DNA of 64,000 nt from JALZVT01 sp039029135 (GCA_039029135.1 JBCCGT010000006.1:62001-126000), one strand, 5' to 3'. Shown: positions 15,737 to 24,612, counted from the stretch's first letter. Numbers and translations: made by a program. Notes: generated by a model from the sequence alone, not told the origin.

Positions 15737-17121
15737 CGCCCGAGCCAGGCCTGGGTCGCGGCGAGAGCGGCGCCGAACTTCTCGAACAGCTCGTCCACCT
15801 GGGCGCTGGTGATAATCAGCGGCGGGCAGAATGCGATGACGTCTCCCAGCGCGCGCACAATCAGCCCGCGATCAAGCGCTTCCTGCATCAGGCGCGCACC
15901 CACGCCCTGCTGCGGGGAGAACGGCTCGCCCGTCTCCTTGTCGGCCACCAGCTCGATGGCGCCGATCAGCCCCATGCCGCGGGCCTCGCCGACCAGCGGG
16001 TGATCGCCGAAGCTGCGCAGCGCCGCCTGGAAGGGCTCGGACACCGACGCGGCGTGCGCGTACAGGTCGCGCTCTTCCAACAGCTCGAGCGTGCGCAGCG
16101 CGACGGCGGCGCACACGGGGTGGCCCGTGTAGGTGAAGCCGTGACTGAAATTGCCCAACTCACCGCTGGCATCGACGAGCGCCTCGAACATGAACTCGGG
16201 CACCGCGACCGCGGACAGCGGCAGATAGGCGGACGTGATGGCCTTGGCGAAACTCATGGTCGTCGGCCGAATATCGAATGCCTCGGCGCCGAAGCGAACG
16301 CCCAGGCGGCCGAAGCCGGTGATCACCTCGTCATCGATGAACGCAATGTCGTGCGCCGCCAGCACCGCCTGCACTTTGTCGTAGTAGCCCGCCGGCGGCA
16401 CGATCACGCCGCCGGCCCCGGCCACGGGTTCGGCAATGAAGGCCGCGACGGTGTCTGGACCTTCCCGGTGGATCTGCCGTTCCAGGTTGCCGACGATGCG
16501 ATCGACAAACTGCGCCTCGCTTTCGCCGTCGCGCCGGCCGCGATAATAGTGCGGCGCGTCCGTATGCAGCACGCCGTCGATCGGCAGGTCGAAGTGCGCG
16601 TGAAACGGCGGCAGGCCGGTGAGGCTGCCCGAGGCCAGCGTGACGCCGTGATAGCCGCGCTGGCGGGAGATGATTTTCTTCCGCTCGGGTTTGCCGATCG
16701 CGTTGTTGTAGTAGCGCATCAGCTTGACTTGGGTGTCGTTGGCATCGGAGCCCGACAGCCCGAAGAAGATGCGCGCGTTGTCGAGCGGGATCATGCCCGC
16801 GAGCTTCTCGGCCAGCAGGACGCTGGGTTCGTTGGTCTTACTCGCAAACAGCTGCGAGTAGCTGAGCTTGCGCATCTGTTCGGTCGCGACGCGAACCAGT
16901 TCTTCCTCGCCGTAGCCCAGTGCGGTGCACCAGAGACCCGCCATGCCCTCCAGGTACTGCTTGCCCTTGTTGTCCCAGAGATACACGCCCTCCGCGCGCT
17001 CGTGCACCGTGGGTCCGTTTTCCAGGTGCTGGGCGAGATTGGTCGTCGGGTGCAGCACGTGGCGCAGGTCGCGCGCCTCGATGGAATCATCGGGGAACCG
17101 ATTGTGTAGCAGGTCTGGCAT
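15733..17121 (-). CDS. class III PLP-dependent aminotransferase
   Basis: The 462-residue enzyme is a class III (omega) transaminase. It has GLWCTALGYGEEELV near residue 63, the cofactor loop GLSGSDANDTQVKL near 120, AAFIAEPVAGAGG near 225, IDDEVITGFGRLG near 260 and the PLP lysine in SFAKAITSAYLPLSA near 289. Such enzymes transfer amino groups from diamines, beta-alanine or taurine to pyruvate; the donor here is not evident. The ATG is preceded by GAGGGAGAG. It is the first gene of a three-gene coupled operon with a dead ALDH and an NTase. Active transaminases are often paired with an ALDH that oxidises the aldehyde product, so the dead partner is odd. Confidence 0.92.
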   Translation of the reverse strand: MPDLLHNRFPDDSIEARDLRHVLHPTTNLAQHLENGPTVHERAEGVYLWDNKGKQYLEGMAGLWCTALGYGEEELVRVATEQMRKLSYSQLFASKTNEPSVLLAEKLAGMIPLDNARIFFGLSGSDANDTQVKLMRYYNNAIGKPERKKIISRQRGYHGVTLASGSLTGLPPFHAHFDLPIDGVLHTDAPHYYRGRRDGESEAQFVDRIVGNLERQIHREGPDTVAAFIAEPVAGAGGVIVPPAGYYDKVQAVLAAHDIAFIDDEVITGFGRLGVRFGAEAFDIRPTTMSFAKAITSAYLPLSAVAVPEFMFEALVDASGELGNFSHGFTYTGHPVCAAVALRTLELLEERDLYAHAASVSEPFQAALRSFGDHPLVGEARGMGLIGAIELVADKETGEPFSPQQGVGARLMQEALDRGLIVRALGDVIAFCPPLIITSAQVDELFEKFGAALAATQAWLGR

Positions 17122-17271
17122 GTCACTCTCCCTCTTGGCCGCGCCGCTGCGGCGCCGGGTGATTATGCGCCTTGCACGGGCGGCGCGCTGTCCAATCTGC
17201 GCGGCGTCGCGCGCGGTCGGCGCTTGCCGAGCGCGCGTCCGTCCCCGGCGAATGCGGGTCGACGAGCGGGG

Positions 17272-18348
17272 CTAGAGCGAGGCGCAGAAGTCCCGCCGCG
17301 GCCGGCCGCCGAGGCCACAGAGAATCTCGAGTCCGATCGTGTCGGCCCAGCCTGCGACCTCATCGAGGCCAAGGTGGGCACCGAACAGTTCGACCCAGTC
17401 ATCGGCTGCGAGCGCGGCCTCGGGCGAGAGGTCCGTCGCGTCGACCTGGACCACATCCATCGAGACCCGGCCGACGATCGGCAGGCGCGCGCCCGCGAAG
17501 GCCACCGCGCCGCGATTCGACAGCAGCCGCGGCAGCCCGTCGGCATAGCCGACGCCGACGACCGCGATGCGGCTGGCGCGCTCAACGCGGTGAGTCCCCC
17601 AGTAGCCGAGCGTCGTGCCGGCCGGCAGATCGCGCAGCCGCAGCACCCGACCGAACAGGCCGACGACCGGCCGCATGGGATTGTCGGCGGTGAGGTTGCG
17701 CGGGTGGCCGCCGTACAGACCGATACCCGGCCGCGTCAGGTCGCCGTGATGATCGCGCCCCAAGAGGCAGCCGGCAGAGTTGGCCATGGACGTGCGGACG
17801 CCGCTAAAGGGACGGCGCCGCTCTTCGAAAGACGCGCGCTGCGCGCGCGTCACCGCCGAATCGAGCCTGTCGGCCTCGACGTAGTGGGTCATGACCAGAG
17901 ACACGTCCACGCCGCCCCAGTCGATCGCAGACTGCTCGGCAACGCTGAGGCCGAGCCGTTCCATGCCCGTATCCAGGTGCACGGTCACGGTCCCGGGCGC
18001 ACCCGCCGCCCGCCACAGCTCGAGATCCCGCGGGCTGGCGATCACGGGCTCCAGCCGCGCCTCGCGCAGCAGTTCGATCGTCGTCGGAAAGACGCCCTCG
18101 AGGACGCGGATGGAGACCGCGGGCAGCACCCGCCGCAGCCGTACGCCTTCCATCGCGGTCGCGACGAAAAACTCGCGACAGCCGGCCTCCGCTAGCGCGC
18201 TGCCGACGGGTTCGATGCCCAGGCCATAGCCGTCGGCCTTGACGACGCCGGCGCAGTCGCCGGCCGAGCGCTTACGCAGCTCGGCGTAGTTGGCCTGCAG
18301 GGCAGGCAGCGAGATGCGGATCACCGCGCTGTGGGGGGCGTCTGGCAT
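17272..18348 (-). CDS. alr: alanine racemase
   Basis: Alr makes D-alanine for peptidoglycan. The 358-residue product has the PLP lysine in AGVVKADGYGLG near residue 34, the HLDTGMERLG motif near 125, an Arg in RPGIGLYGG near 215 and the catalytic Tyr in VGVGYADGLPR near 260. The ATG at 18348 gives the normal N-terminus; an in-frame start at 18411 would add 21 unsupported residues. No clear Shine-Dalgarno is visible. About 150 bp separate it from the aminotransferase operon downstream. In the motif VKADGYGLG, Gly replaces the usual Ala of VKADAYGHG, as in some other Alr proteins. Confidence 0.94.
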   Translation of the reverse strand: MPDAPHSAVIRISLPALQANYAELRKRSAGDCAGVVKADGYGLGIEPVGSALAEAGCREFFVATAMEGVRLRRVLPAVSIRVLEGVFPTTIELLREARLEPVIASPRDLELWRAAGAPGTVTVHLDTGMERLGLSVAEQSAIDWGGVDVSLVMTHYVEADRLDSAVTRAQRASFEERRRPFSGVRTSMANSAGCLLGRDHHGDLTRPGIGLYGGHPRNLTADNPMRPVVGLFGRVLRLRDLPAGTTLGYWGTHRVERASRIAVVGVGYADGLPRLLSNRGAVAFAGARLPIVGRVSMDVVQVDATDLSPEAALAADDWVELFGAHLGLDEVAGWADTIGLEILCGLGGRPRRDFCASL

Positions 18349-18380
18349 GGACGCGCGCGAGGATTGCCGAGGTCGAGCCG

Positions 18381-18776
18381 TCAGCCCCGGCGACGCCAGT
18401 GGCTGAACCAAGAGCGCACCAGCGCCTGGGCCGTCAACAGTTCCTCGGAGCGTCGTCGCGCGCGGCGGCGGTCGAGCTCAATGCCTTCGCAGCGGGCCCG
18501 CATCTCGATGACGCGATTAGTGGCGCGACGACGATCGGGCAGCACCCGGCGATCTGCGCCGCGGGCGACAAAGGCCGCGCGCGAATCGATGACGGTGCCG
18601 CGATCGGACAGCGATTCGTCGGCTTTGGGTGCGCGCCGCTTTAGCACCTCGGCAGCAGCGGTCACGAACGCGGGCGCGTCATGCGCGCTGAATGGAAACA
18701 GTTGGAAACACGAGAGAAACTCGGCATGTGTCAGGGGGCCTCCAATGGACCAACGCCGACGCAAACCGCGCGCCAA
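18381..18776 (-). CDS. hypothetical basic protein (doubtful)
   Basis: This frame is open for 131 residues just upstream of alr and on the same strand. The C-terminal half is strongly basic and helical (for example DRRVLPDRRRATNRVIEMRA and ELDRRRARRRSEELLTA), with a closing aromatic segment SWFSHWRRRG. I do not recognise a family. No ribosome binding site precedes the first ATG, and a GTG about 40 codons in is an alternative. The opposite strand is also open over the same stretch, as is common in high-GC DNA. It may be real because it fills an otherwise long gap, but support is weak. Confidence 0.35.
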   Translation of the reverse strand: MARGLRRRWSIGGPLTHAEFLSCFQLFPFSAHDAPAFVTAAAEVLKRRAPKADESLSDRGTVIDSRAAFVARGADRRVLPDRRRATNRVIEMRARCEGIELDRRRARRRSEELLTAQALVRSWFSHWRRRG

Positions 18777-19053
18777 CCGATAGGCGACTTTTTTACCGAT
18801 TTTTCACCGGCAACTCAATCGTTACAATCAGCTTTTGGCAGAGCAAACGCGGCGATCTTATCCACAGGTTAGGATCAACGCCTGAAACAGGTCGCCATTT
18901 GCGCGCCTGGAACAGGCGCTGTCGCTCTCAGGCTAGCGCAGACGAAACGACTGCTTGCCCAAGGCCAAACAGGCGCACAGCCCCGCCTGCCAAAACAGCG
19001 GACAACAGCAACAAACTAAAGAATCAAACAAGGACAAGAGCAAGGGACACTCG
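18777..19053. other. intergenic region upstream of cysK
   Basis: These 277 bp hold a T-rich patch (18786-18840) likely to contain the cysK promoter, then an A- and C-rich, G-poor leader of about 100 bases leading to the cysK ribosome binding site. No ORF with support is seen, and no hairpin stands out. Confidence 0.35.
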
Positions 19054-20007
19054 ATGCGCTACGACAACATTCTGCAGACCATCGGCAACACACCAATCGT
19101 CCGACTGAATCGGATGGCCCCCGACAACGTCGACATCCACGTCAAGGTGGAGTCGTTCAATCCCATGGCCTCGGTGAAAGATCGTCTGGCCTACGCGATC
19201 ATCAAGGACGCGACCGACCGTGGCGACCTGCAGCCAGGGCAAACGGTTGTCGAGGCGACGTCGGGCAACACGGGCATCGCGCTGGCGATGGTCTGCGCGG
19301 CACTCGGCCATCCATTCGTTGCGACCATGGTCGAAACCTTTTCGATCGAGCGTCGCAAGATCATGCGCGCGCTGGGCGCCAAGGTCATACTGACGCCGGC
19401 GGCCGAGCGCGGTTCCGGCATGGTGAAACGCGCGGAAGAGCTTGCCGCCCAGCACGGCTGGTTTCTCGCCCGCCAGTTCGAAAATCCCGCCAATCCCGCT
19501 TACCACCGCAGCACGACGGGCCCCGAGATCCTGCGCGACTTCGCGGGCGAGCGACTCGATTACTGGGTGACCGGCTGGGGCACCGGCGGCACGCTCACGG
19601 GGGCCGGCGAAGTGCTCAAGGCGGCGCGTCCTGACTTAAAGATCATTGCGACCGAGCCGGAAGAGGCCGCCCTGCTGTCGGGTAACGACTGGAGCCCACA
19701 CAAGATCCAGGGCTGGACGCCGGACTTCGTGCCCGACGTGCTCAACGCAGACGTCGTCGATGAACTGGTGACCGTTAGCGGCGATGAGGCCATCAGCACT
19801 TCGCTTACGCTGGCGCAAAGTGAAGGCATCTTCGTGGGCATCTCGGGGGGCGCTACCCTTGCCGCCGGACTGAAGGTGGCGCGCCAAGCGCCGGCGGGCA
19901 GCGCCATGCTGGTCATGCTGCCGGATACCGGCGAGCGCTATCTGTCGACCGTGCTGTGCGAAGGCATCGAGGAAGGCTCGGATGACGCCTGGCTCGAATC
20001 GCTCTAG
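19054..20007 (+). CDS. cysK: cysteine synthase (O-acetylserine sulfhydrylase)
   Basis: The enzyme joins O-acetylserine and sulfide to give cysteine, with PLP. The 317-residue protein has IGNTPIVRLNR at the start, the PLP lysine in PMASVKDRLA near residue 41, the substrate loop EATSGNTGIAL near 70, the SIERRKIMRALGA motif near 100 and the phosphate loop GTGGTLTG near 180. The CysK form is preferred over CysM, but the loop HKIQGWTPDFVP departs from the usual GIGAGFIP, so the assignment to type is not absolute. The ATG at 19054 is chosen because AAGGGA lies just upstream and the preceding 33 codons are leader-like. Confidence 0.88.
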   Translation: MRYDNILQTIGNTPIVRLNRMAPDNVDIHVKVESFNPMASVKDRLAYAIIKDATDRGDLQPGQTVVEATSGNTGIALAMVCAALGHPFVATMVETFSIERRKIMRALGAKVILTPAAERGSGMVKRAEELAAQHGWFLARQFENPANPAYHRSTTGPEILRDFAGERLDYWVTGWGTGGTLTGAGEVLKAARPDLKIIATEPEEAALLSGNDWSPHKIQGWTPDFVPDVLNADVVDELVTVSGDEAISTSLTLAQSEGIFVGISGGATLAAGLKVARQAPAGSAMLVMLPDTGERYLSTVLCEGIEEGSDDAWLESL

Positions 20008-20097
20008 GCCCAGCGACCGGCCCTAACGGCCGATGCCTCTGCCGGCGCCATACGCCACCGAACAACGACACACTGAAAACGAGACCCAAGAAGAACG

Positions 20098-20889
20098 ATG
20101 GAACTGCTGACTTTCGAAAACCTGCTCACGCTGCTGATGCTGATCATGCTGCAGGCGGTGCTGGGCTTCGACAACCTTCTGTATATCTCGCTGGAGTCAC
20201 AGCGCGCGCCAAAAGCCGATCAGGCCCGCGTGCGCAAACTCGGCATCGGTCTCGCCGTAGGCCTGCGCATCGTGCTGCTGTTCCTGCTGATGCGCATGAT
20301 CTCCTACTTTCAGAATCCGCTGTTCAGCATCAACATCGAGGGCGTCGTCGAGGCCACCTTCAATCTGCACGCGTTCATCGTGCTGTTGGGGGGCGTATTC
20401 ATTCTTTACACCGCGACCAAAGAAGTCGCGCACATGATGAGCCTCGACGACCTGGAGGGAGAGAGTCGCGAGCCCAAGTCCGCGGCGGCGGTGATCACCT
20501 GGATCGTGCTGATGAATCTCGTGTTTTCGTTCGACTCGATTCTGTCGGCGATGGCGCTCACGGAGGTCTTCATCGTCATGGCCACAGCGATCATCATCGG
20601 CGGCGTGCTGATGATCGTGCTGGTCGATACCGTCTCCGAGTTTCTGCAGAAGAACCGCATGTACGAGGTGCTCGGGCTGTTCATCCTTTTCGTGGTGGGC
20701 ATCATGCTGCTGACCGAAGGCGGCCACCTGTCTGGGCTCACGCTGTTTGGCGAGGAAGTGCACCAGATGAGCAAGACCACGTTCTACTTCGTGATCGGCA
20801 CGCTGGTTCTGACCGACATCGTGCAGACCCGCTATCAGAAGCGCCTGCAGAAGCTGCACGAGCTGAACTTCCCGCCCAAGACGTCCTGA
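20098..20889 (+). CDS. TerC family integral membrane protein
   Basis: The 263-residue protein has seven or so hydrophobic segments and the TerC hallmarks: an acidic residue in QAVLGFDNLLYI near residue 25 and another in LVFSFDSILSAMA near 147. TerC/Alx-type proteins move Mn(II) or act with tellurite resistance proteins in the inner membrane; this one lacks the C-terminal CBS/CorC part of the longer members. The ATG follows a short A-rich leader with AAGAAG. It stands alone after cysK. A TerB-like membrane protein is encoded at 26022, but the two are not adjacent, so a shared pathway is only a possibility. Confidence 0.87.
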   Translation: MELLTFENLLTLLMLIMLQAVLGFDNLLYISLESQRAPKADQARVRKLGIGLAVGLRIVLLFLLMRMISYFQNPLFSINIEGVVEATFNLHAFIVLLGGVFILYTATKEVAHMMSLDDLEGESREPKSAAAVITWIVLMNLVFSFDSILSAMALTEVFIVMATAIIIGGVLMIVLVDTVSEFLQKNRMYEVLGLFILFVVGIMLLTEGGHLSGLTLFGEEVHQMSKTTFYFVIGTLVLTDIVQTRYQKRLQKLHELNFPPKTS

Positions 20890-21202
20890 GCCGGCTGTCA
20901 GGGCGCCGGACGGCGGCGGCGAAGCCGACGGGTAACGCCTGCCCGGTTTGGCAGGCTGACTGAGGTAAAATCCTCGCGAATATCGCGTGTGGGGGCTTTC
21001 CGTTTGGGCCGGTCGCGCGTAGCGTGATCCTGTCGATTTGCGCGTACATCACGGGCACCAAATGCTCGCAGCGCCGACGATCCGAGCAGCCAAGCGAACG
21101 GACAACAACGGATGGGCCTCAACGGACAGACAAGAGCAGATAGACAAGCGTGAATAGAAAGGAACCGACGGAACGAACGGTAAGCAAGAAGGACGACAGA
21201 AC
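20890..21202. other. intergenic region with a terminator-like hairpin and a purine-rich leader
   Basis: A 7-bp stem GCCTGCC / GGCAGGC (20937-20943 and 20950-20956) with a six-base loop lies past terC, without a T-tract. A TAAAAT at about 20967 could be a -10 element for the next gene. From about 21100 to 21202 the sequence is a purine-rich, T-poor leader. No supported ORF. Confidence 0.4.
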
Positions 21203-21838
21203 ATGACAGGCAGACACAGGTACAACAGCTCGCAGCCTCGCGTAACCGGTGCGCGGCGTCGCCTGCGCATGGCGTGCTGCGTAGCCCTTGCGATCTTCGG
21301 CACGGGTTCCGCCTTCGGCGCGGAGTACACCGTCCAGATCGGCACCTTTGATCGTGCGCCGGCGTCCGGTTTCACCGAGAACGCGACCGCCAATGGCGAG
21401 CTGGTGACGAGCCCCGGACCAAACGGCTGGACGCGCTATTCCATCGGCCGCTTCGACTCCAGCGCCGACGCGCGCGATACGTTGGTCGCGCTGCAGAGCG
21501 CGGGCTATTACGACGCCTTCATCATGCGCCTGGACGGCGCGAGCCCGATCGCCACCGCGGCTCGCGGCGAGGCGGCCACCGACGACGGCGCAACCCAGGC
21601 AGGGCGGTTCCGGATTCGCACGTTCGACACCAGCAGCGGCGAGACCCGCGATTTCGAACCCAGCAGCGGCGCCGACCGCGCCGCCGGCAGCACGCCCGCC
21701 GCGGTCCCCATCAGCCAGCCGGTAGAACCCACCGAGCTGCCGGCGTATCTGCGCGAGAAGCTCGTCTATCTCGACGGTATTCCGCACATCAAGGACGGCG
21801 ACAGCTTCGTACCGCTGACCGATGCGATCGACGAGTAA
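21203..21838 (+). CDS. exported protein with a SPOR-like domain
   Basis: The 211-residue product has an N-terminal signal peptide (hydrophobic about 24-37, cleavage after SAFGA). It is followed by a domain reading YTVQIGTFDRAP near residue 42 and RYSIGRFDSSADARDTLVAL near 80, which fits the SPOR fold that binds denuded septal glycan. The remainder (110-211) is low-complexity, then a conserved-looking tail ELPAYLREKLVYLDGIPHI. A role at the cell wall is plausible. SD AAGGA lies nine bases before the ATG. A 30-bp gap and a strong SD lead to the next gene, so the two are probably one operon. Confidence 0.68.
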   Translation: MTGRHRYNSSQPRVTGARRRLRMACCVALAIFGTGSAFGAEYTVQIGTFDRAPASGFTENATANGELVTSPGPNGWTRYSIGRFDSSADARDTLVALQSAGYYDAFIMRLDGASPIATAARGEAATDDGATQAGRFRIRTFDTSSGETRDFEPSSGADRAAGSTPAAVPISQPVEPTELPAYLREKLVYLDGIPHIKDGDSFVPLTDAIDE

Positions 21839-21868
21839 CGCGCAACGGCTCCAAGGAGGCAGGCCCAG

Positions 21869-22993
21869 ATGACGACTGATATCGACACCGGCCGCAGCGA
21901 CTCGCTGCTCGACTGGCTGACCGGCGGCGTGCTGGACAGCGACGCCACCTGGCGCGAGTACCGCGCGGCCGATCCGGACTGGCTGACCACCGCGCGCGCG
22001 CTGTCGCTGCCGATGCTGGCCGCCGGCGGCCTGGTAGCGCTGCTGCTGACCTGGCTGTTCAGCGACTACGGTCGACCGTTCTACGCGTTTTTGGGCGCCA
22101 TCATCCCCAGCCTCATCTGGTTCGGCCTCGGCGGCGTGATCGCGAGCTTCCTGGCGGCCAGATTCGGCGGCGAGGAGAGCTTTTCGCGCGCCTGGGCCGC
22201 GCTGACATTCGCGGCCATCCCCGCCGTCTTGGGCAACGCGCTGTCGCCGCTGCCGCTGGTCGGCTGGCTGCTCGCGCTCGCCGGCGCGATCTGGGGACTG
22301 GTCATGCTCTACAACGCGCTGCCGGTGTTTCTGGGCGTGCCCGAGGACAGGCGTCTCGGCCACTTTCTGGCGACGATGGGCCTGTCGATCGTTGGCCTGA
22401 TCGTCGCCTATGCGCTGCTCGGCGCGATCGGCCTCGGCGCGCTGTTCGGCGGGGGCGATCGCGATCTGCCCAGCGAGGACTGGCGCGAGCAGGTCGAACA
22501 GCGGGTGGAAGAAGAGCTTGCGCGCGAGCGCTCCCGATCTGACGCAGACGACGACCGCAGCGTATCTGCCAGCGAGGCCGAGGGCGGTATGTTCGGCTTC
22601 GGCCGCGAGCTGTCCTATCTGGGCGACGCCGGCGACGACGCGTTTGCGCCACCGAGCGACGGCAAGGTCACCGAGGAGCAGGTGCGGCGCGTCGTGCATT
22701 TTTTGCAGGCCGCACAAACGCTGCGTGACGAGTCCGGCGCTGCCCTGGAAAAACTCAACGAGGACGGCGACGAGGCCTCGCTTGGTGACATCTTCAAAGG
22801 CATCAAAGGCGCGATCAGCGCCGGCACCGCCGAGATGCAGGCCGTGAAGAGCGGTAACGGCAACTGGGCGGAACACGAGTGGGTGAAGCAACAGCTGTTC
22901 GGCGCGCGTCTGCACAAAGATCTGGACGCGACGACCAGCCACAACTACGAGCTATATCAACGCTACGAAGACGAACTCGCCGATCTGCTTTGA
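21869..22993 (+). CDS. YIP1-like multi-pass membrane protein
   Basis: The 374-residue protein has five likely membrane segments between about residues 45 and 200 (for example LSLPMLAAGGLVALLLTWLF and the segment with SLIWFGLGGVIASFL), in the pattern of the YIP1 family. A long soluble C-terminal region (205-374) is highly charged and I do not recognise it. Function is unknown; YIP1-type proteins of bacteria are mostly uncharacterised. The ATG is preceded by AAGGAGG at 21853-21859, ideal spacing. A clear terminator follows at 23002-23036, so this gene ends the operon begun by the SPOR-like gene. Confidence 0.65.
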   Translation: MTTDIDTGRSDSLLDWLTGGVLDSDATWREYRAADPDWLTTARALSLPMLAAGGLVALLLTWLFSDYGRPFYAFLGAIIPSLIWFGLGGVIASFLAARFGGEESFSRAWAALTFAAIPAVLGNALSPLPLVGWLLALAGAIWGLVMLYNALPVFLGVPEDRRLGHFLATMGLSIVGLIVAYALLGAIGLGALFGGGDRDLPSEDWREQVEQRVEEELARERSRSDADDDRSVSASEAEGGMFGFGRELSYLGDAGDDAFAPPSDGKVTEEQVRRVVHFLQAAQTLRDESGAALEKLNEDGDEASLGDIFKGIKGAISAGTAEMQAVKSGNGNWAEHEWVKQQLFGARLHKDLDATTSHNYELYQRYEDELADLL

Positions 22994-23001
22994 CGGCATC
23001 A

Positions 23002-23036
23002 GCCGCCCGAACAACGGGCGGCATTCTGATTTTTTT
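23002..23036 (+). terminator. intrinsic terminator after the YIP1-like gene
   Basis: GCCGCCCG (23002-23009) pairs with CGGGCGGC (23015-23022) around a five-base loop. A short spacer ATTCTGA leads to a run of seven T (23030-23036). The gap between stem and T-run makes it slightly weaker than the one at 12990. Confidence 0.75.
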
Positions 23037-23060
23037 GACTGGAAGGTTTAAGCACTACCC

Positions 23061-23636
23061 ATGGCCGACGACGTGCGTGAAGACTGGGAGAACATCGCCG
23101 AGCACTACCGCGGCATCATCGCCGGGGTGGGTGAAAACCCCGAGCGCGAAGGCCTGCTGGATACGCCCAAGCGCGCCGCCAAGGCGATGCTGTTTCTGAA
23201 CCGCGGCTACACCCAGGATCTCGACACCGTCGTCAACAACGCGATGTTCGAATCGGACACGGAAGAAATCGTGCTGGTGAAGGACATCGAGCTCTACTCG
23301 ATGTGCGAACACCACCTGTTGCCCTTCGTTGGCAAATGCCACGTCGGCTATCTGCCCAAGGGTCGCGTAATCGGGCTGTCCAAGATTGCCCGCATCGTCG
23401 ACATGTACGCGCGCCGCATGCAGATACAGGAAAACCTCTCCCGCCAGATCGCGGAAGCGATACTGCAGGTTACCAACGCCGCGGGCGTCGGGGTCATCGT
23501 CGAGGCGCAGCACATGTGCATGTCGATGCGCGGGGTCGAGAAACAGAACTCGCAGATGAAGACGTCTGTGATGCTCGGTTCGTTTCGCTCCGACGCGTCG
23601 ACCCGAGCGGAGTTTCTGCAGCTCATCGCCGGCTAA
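23061..23636 (+). CDS. folE: GTP cyclohydrolase I
   Basis: FolE opens the GTP ring to give 7,8-dihydroneopterin triphosphate, the first step of folate synthesis. The 191-residue protein is the zinc-dependent type I enzyme: it has the zinc Cys-x-x-His in YSMCEHHLLPF near residue 80, the second zinc Cys in QHMCMSMRGV near 151 and the GVIVEAQH strand. GENPEREGLLDTPKR near the N-terminus is also typical. The ATG at 23061 has only a distant GGAAGG. It follows the terminator of the YIP1-like gene, so it should have its own promoter in that short gap. Confidence 0.95.
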   Translation: MADDVREDWENIAEHYRGIIAGVGENPEREGLLDTPKRAAKAMLFLNRGYTQDLDTVVNNAMFESDTEEIVLVKDIELYSMCEHHLLPFVGKCHVGYLPKGRVIGLSKIARIVDMYARRMQIQENLSRQIAEAILQVTNAAGVGVIVEAQHMCMSMRGVEKQNSQMKTSVMLGSFRSDASTRAEFLQLIAG

Positions 23637-23706
23637 CGTCGTGATCGTCGCCGGCGACACGCCTGACGCAGCCTCGGGCCGGTCCTCGGACCTGTAGCCG
23701 CGTCGC

Positions 23707-24612
23707 GTGGTCCACCTCGCCTATACCGCCGTTCGGGAAACGCCTCGCGGCCGCCTGCGGGCACCGTCGCAGGCGGACTACCCGGCGATCGTATCGGCCT
23801 GCAAAACGCCCGGTTTCAACGCCGGTATGACCTGGGATCCCCCGCAGAGCGAGGCCGACCTTGCCGAGGCGCTGGGTCGGGCCATAGACGACTGGCAGGC
23901 CGGCAGACGCTTCACCTGGACCATGGAAGACCGGACGTCCGCCGACGTCATCGGCCGCTTCGACATTCGCATCGAAGACGCGGCCACCGCCGAGTGGAGC
24001 ATCGGCTACTGGGTGCATCCCGCATACCAGGAGCGTGGCTTTGCAACCGAAGGCGCAACAGAACTGATCCGGCTGGGCTTTGGCACGCTGGGCGCGCGCA
24101 CGATCAGCGCGAGCCACGCGCAGTGGAATCGAGCGAGCGCGAGGGTGCTGACCAAACTCGGACTTGCTCGGGTGAACACGACGGACCAGGGTTTCGAAAA
24201 GAACGGCCGCTGGGTGCCCGAATTTCAGTACGCGCTCGCGCGCGCTGACTTCGAGACCGGGGACCTATGCCCCGATCGACTGTTCGTCTACGGCAGCCTG
24301 CAACCAGGCAGATCGAACGCAGACGTGCTGACGGACGTCGGCGGCACCTGGCAGGTGGGTGGCGTGCGCGGCACGCTATTCGAAGCGGGGTGGGGCTCGA
24401 ACGAAGGGTTTCCCGGCATCGTGATCCACGCGAACGGCGCCGAGGTCAAGGGAGCGCTGCTGTCATCGCCCGCGCTGCCGCTGCACTGGCAGCGGCTCGA
24501 CGAGTTCGAAGGTGACGACTATCAGCGCGTCCTCGCGCCTGTCACGCTCGAGTCGGGCGCAACCGTGCGGGCCTTCGTCTATGCCGTCGAGCCACCGGAG
24601 GTCGGCGGCTGA
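23707..24612 (+). CDS. GNAT acetyltransferase fused to an AIG2-like gamma-glutamylcyclotransferase domain
   Basis: One 301-residue frame holds two domains. Residues 10-175 are a RimJ/RimL-type GNAT: RGRLRAPSQADYPAI at the start, then EWSIGYWVHPAYQERGFATE, which gives the acetyl-CoA loop (Q-x-x-G-x-A), and NRASARVLTKLGL. Residues 190-300 are AIG2/GGCT-like: LFVYGSLQPGRSN, the substrate loop at the start, then GNAT-unlike strands and WQRLDEFEGDDYQR, with the expected acidic residue. No stop or frame change separates them. The start is GTG without a visible SD. GNATs acetylate amines; GGCT-like domains cut gamma-glutamyl amines. Both act on amino groups, so a shared small-molecule substrate is possible. 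Confidence 0.78.
   Translation: MVHLAYTAVRETPRGRLRAPSQADYPAIVSACKTPGFNAGMTWDPPQSEADLAEALGRAIDDWQAGRRFTWTMEDRTSADVIGRFDIRIEDAATAEWSIGYWVHPAYQERGFATEGATELIRLGFGTLGARTISASHAQWNRASARVLTKLGLARVNTTDQGFEKNGRWVPEFQYALARADFETGDLCPDRLFVYGSLQPGRSNADVLTDVGGTWQVGGVRGTLFEAGWGSNEGFPGIVIHANGAEVKGALLSSPALPLHWQRLDEFEGDDYQRVLAPVTLESGATVRAFVYAVEPPEVGG

Noticed and set aside
21119..22942. A 607-residue minus-strand ORF opposite the SPOR-like and YIP1-like genes
   Set aside because: The plus-strand frames have ideal ribosome binding sites and a terminator; the minus frame has a low-complexity composition.
23647..23658. GTCGCCGGCGAC palindrome after folE
   Set aside because: A 12-bp GC palindrome is common by chance in this composition and has no T-tract or repeat partner.
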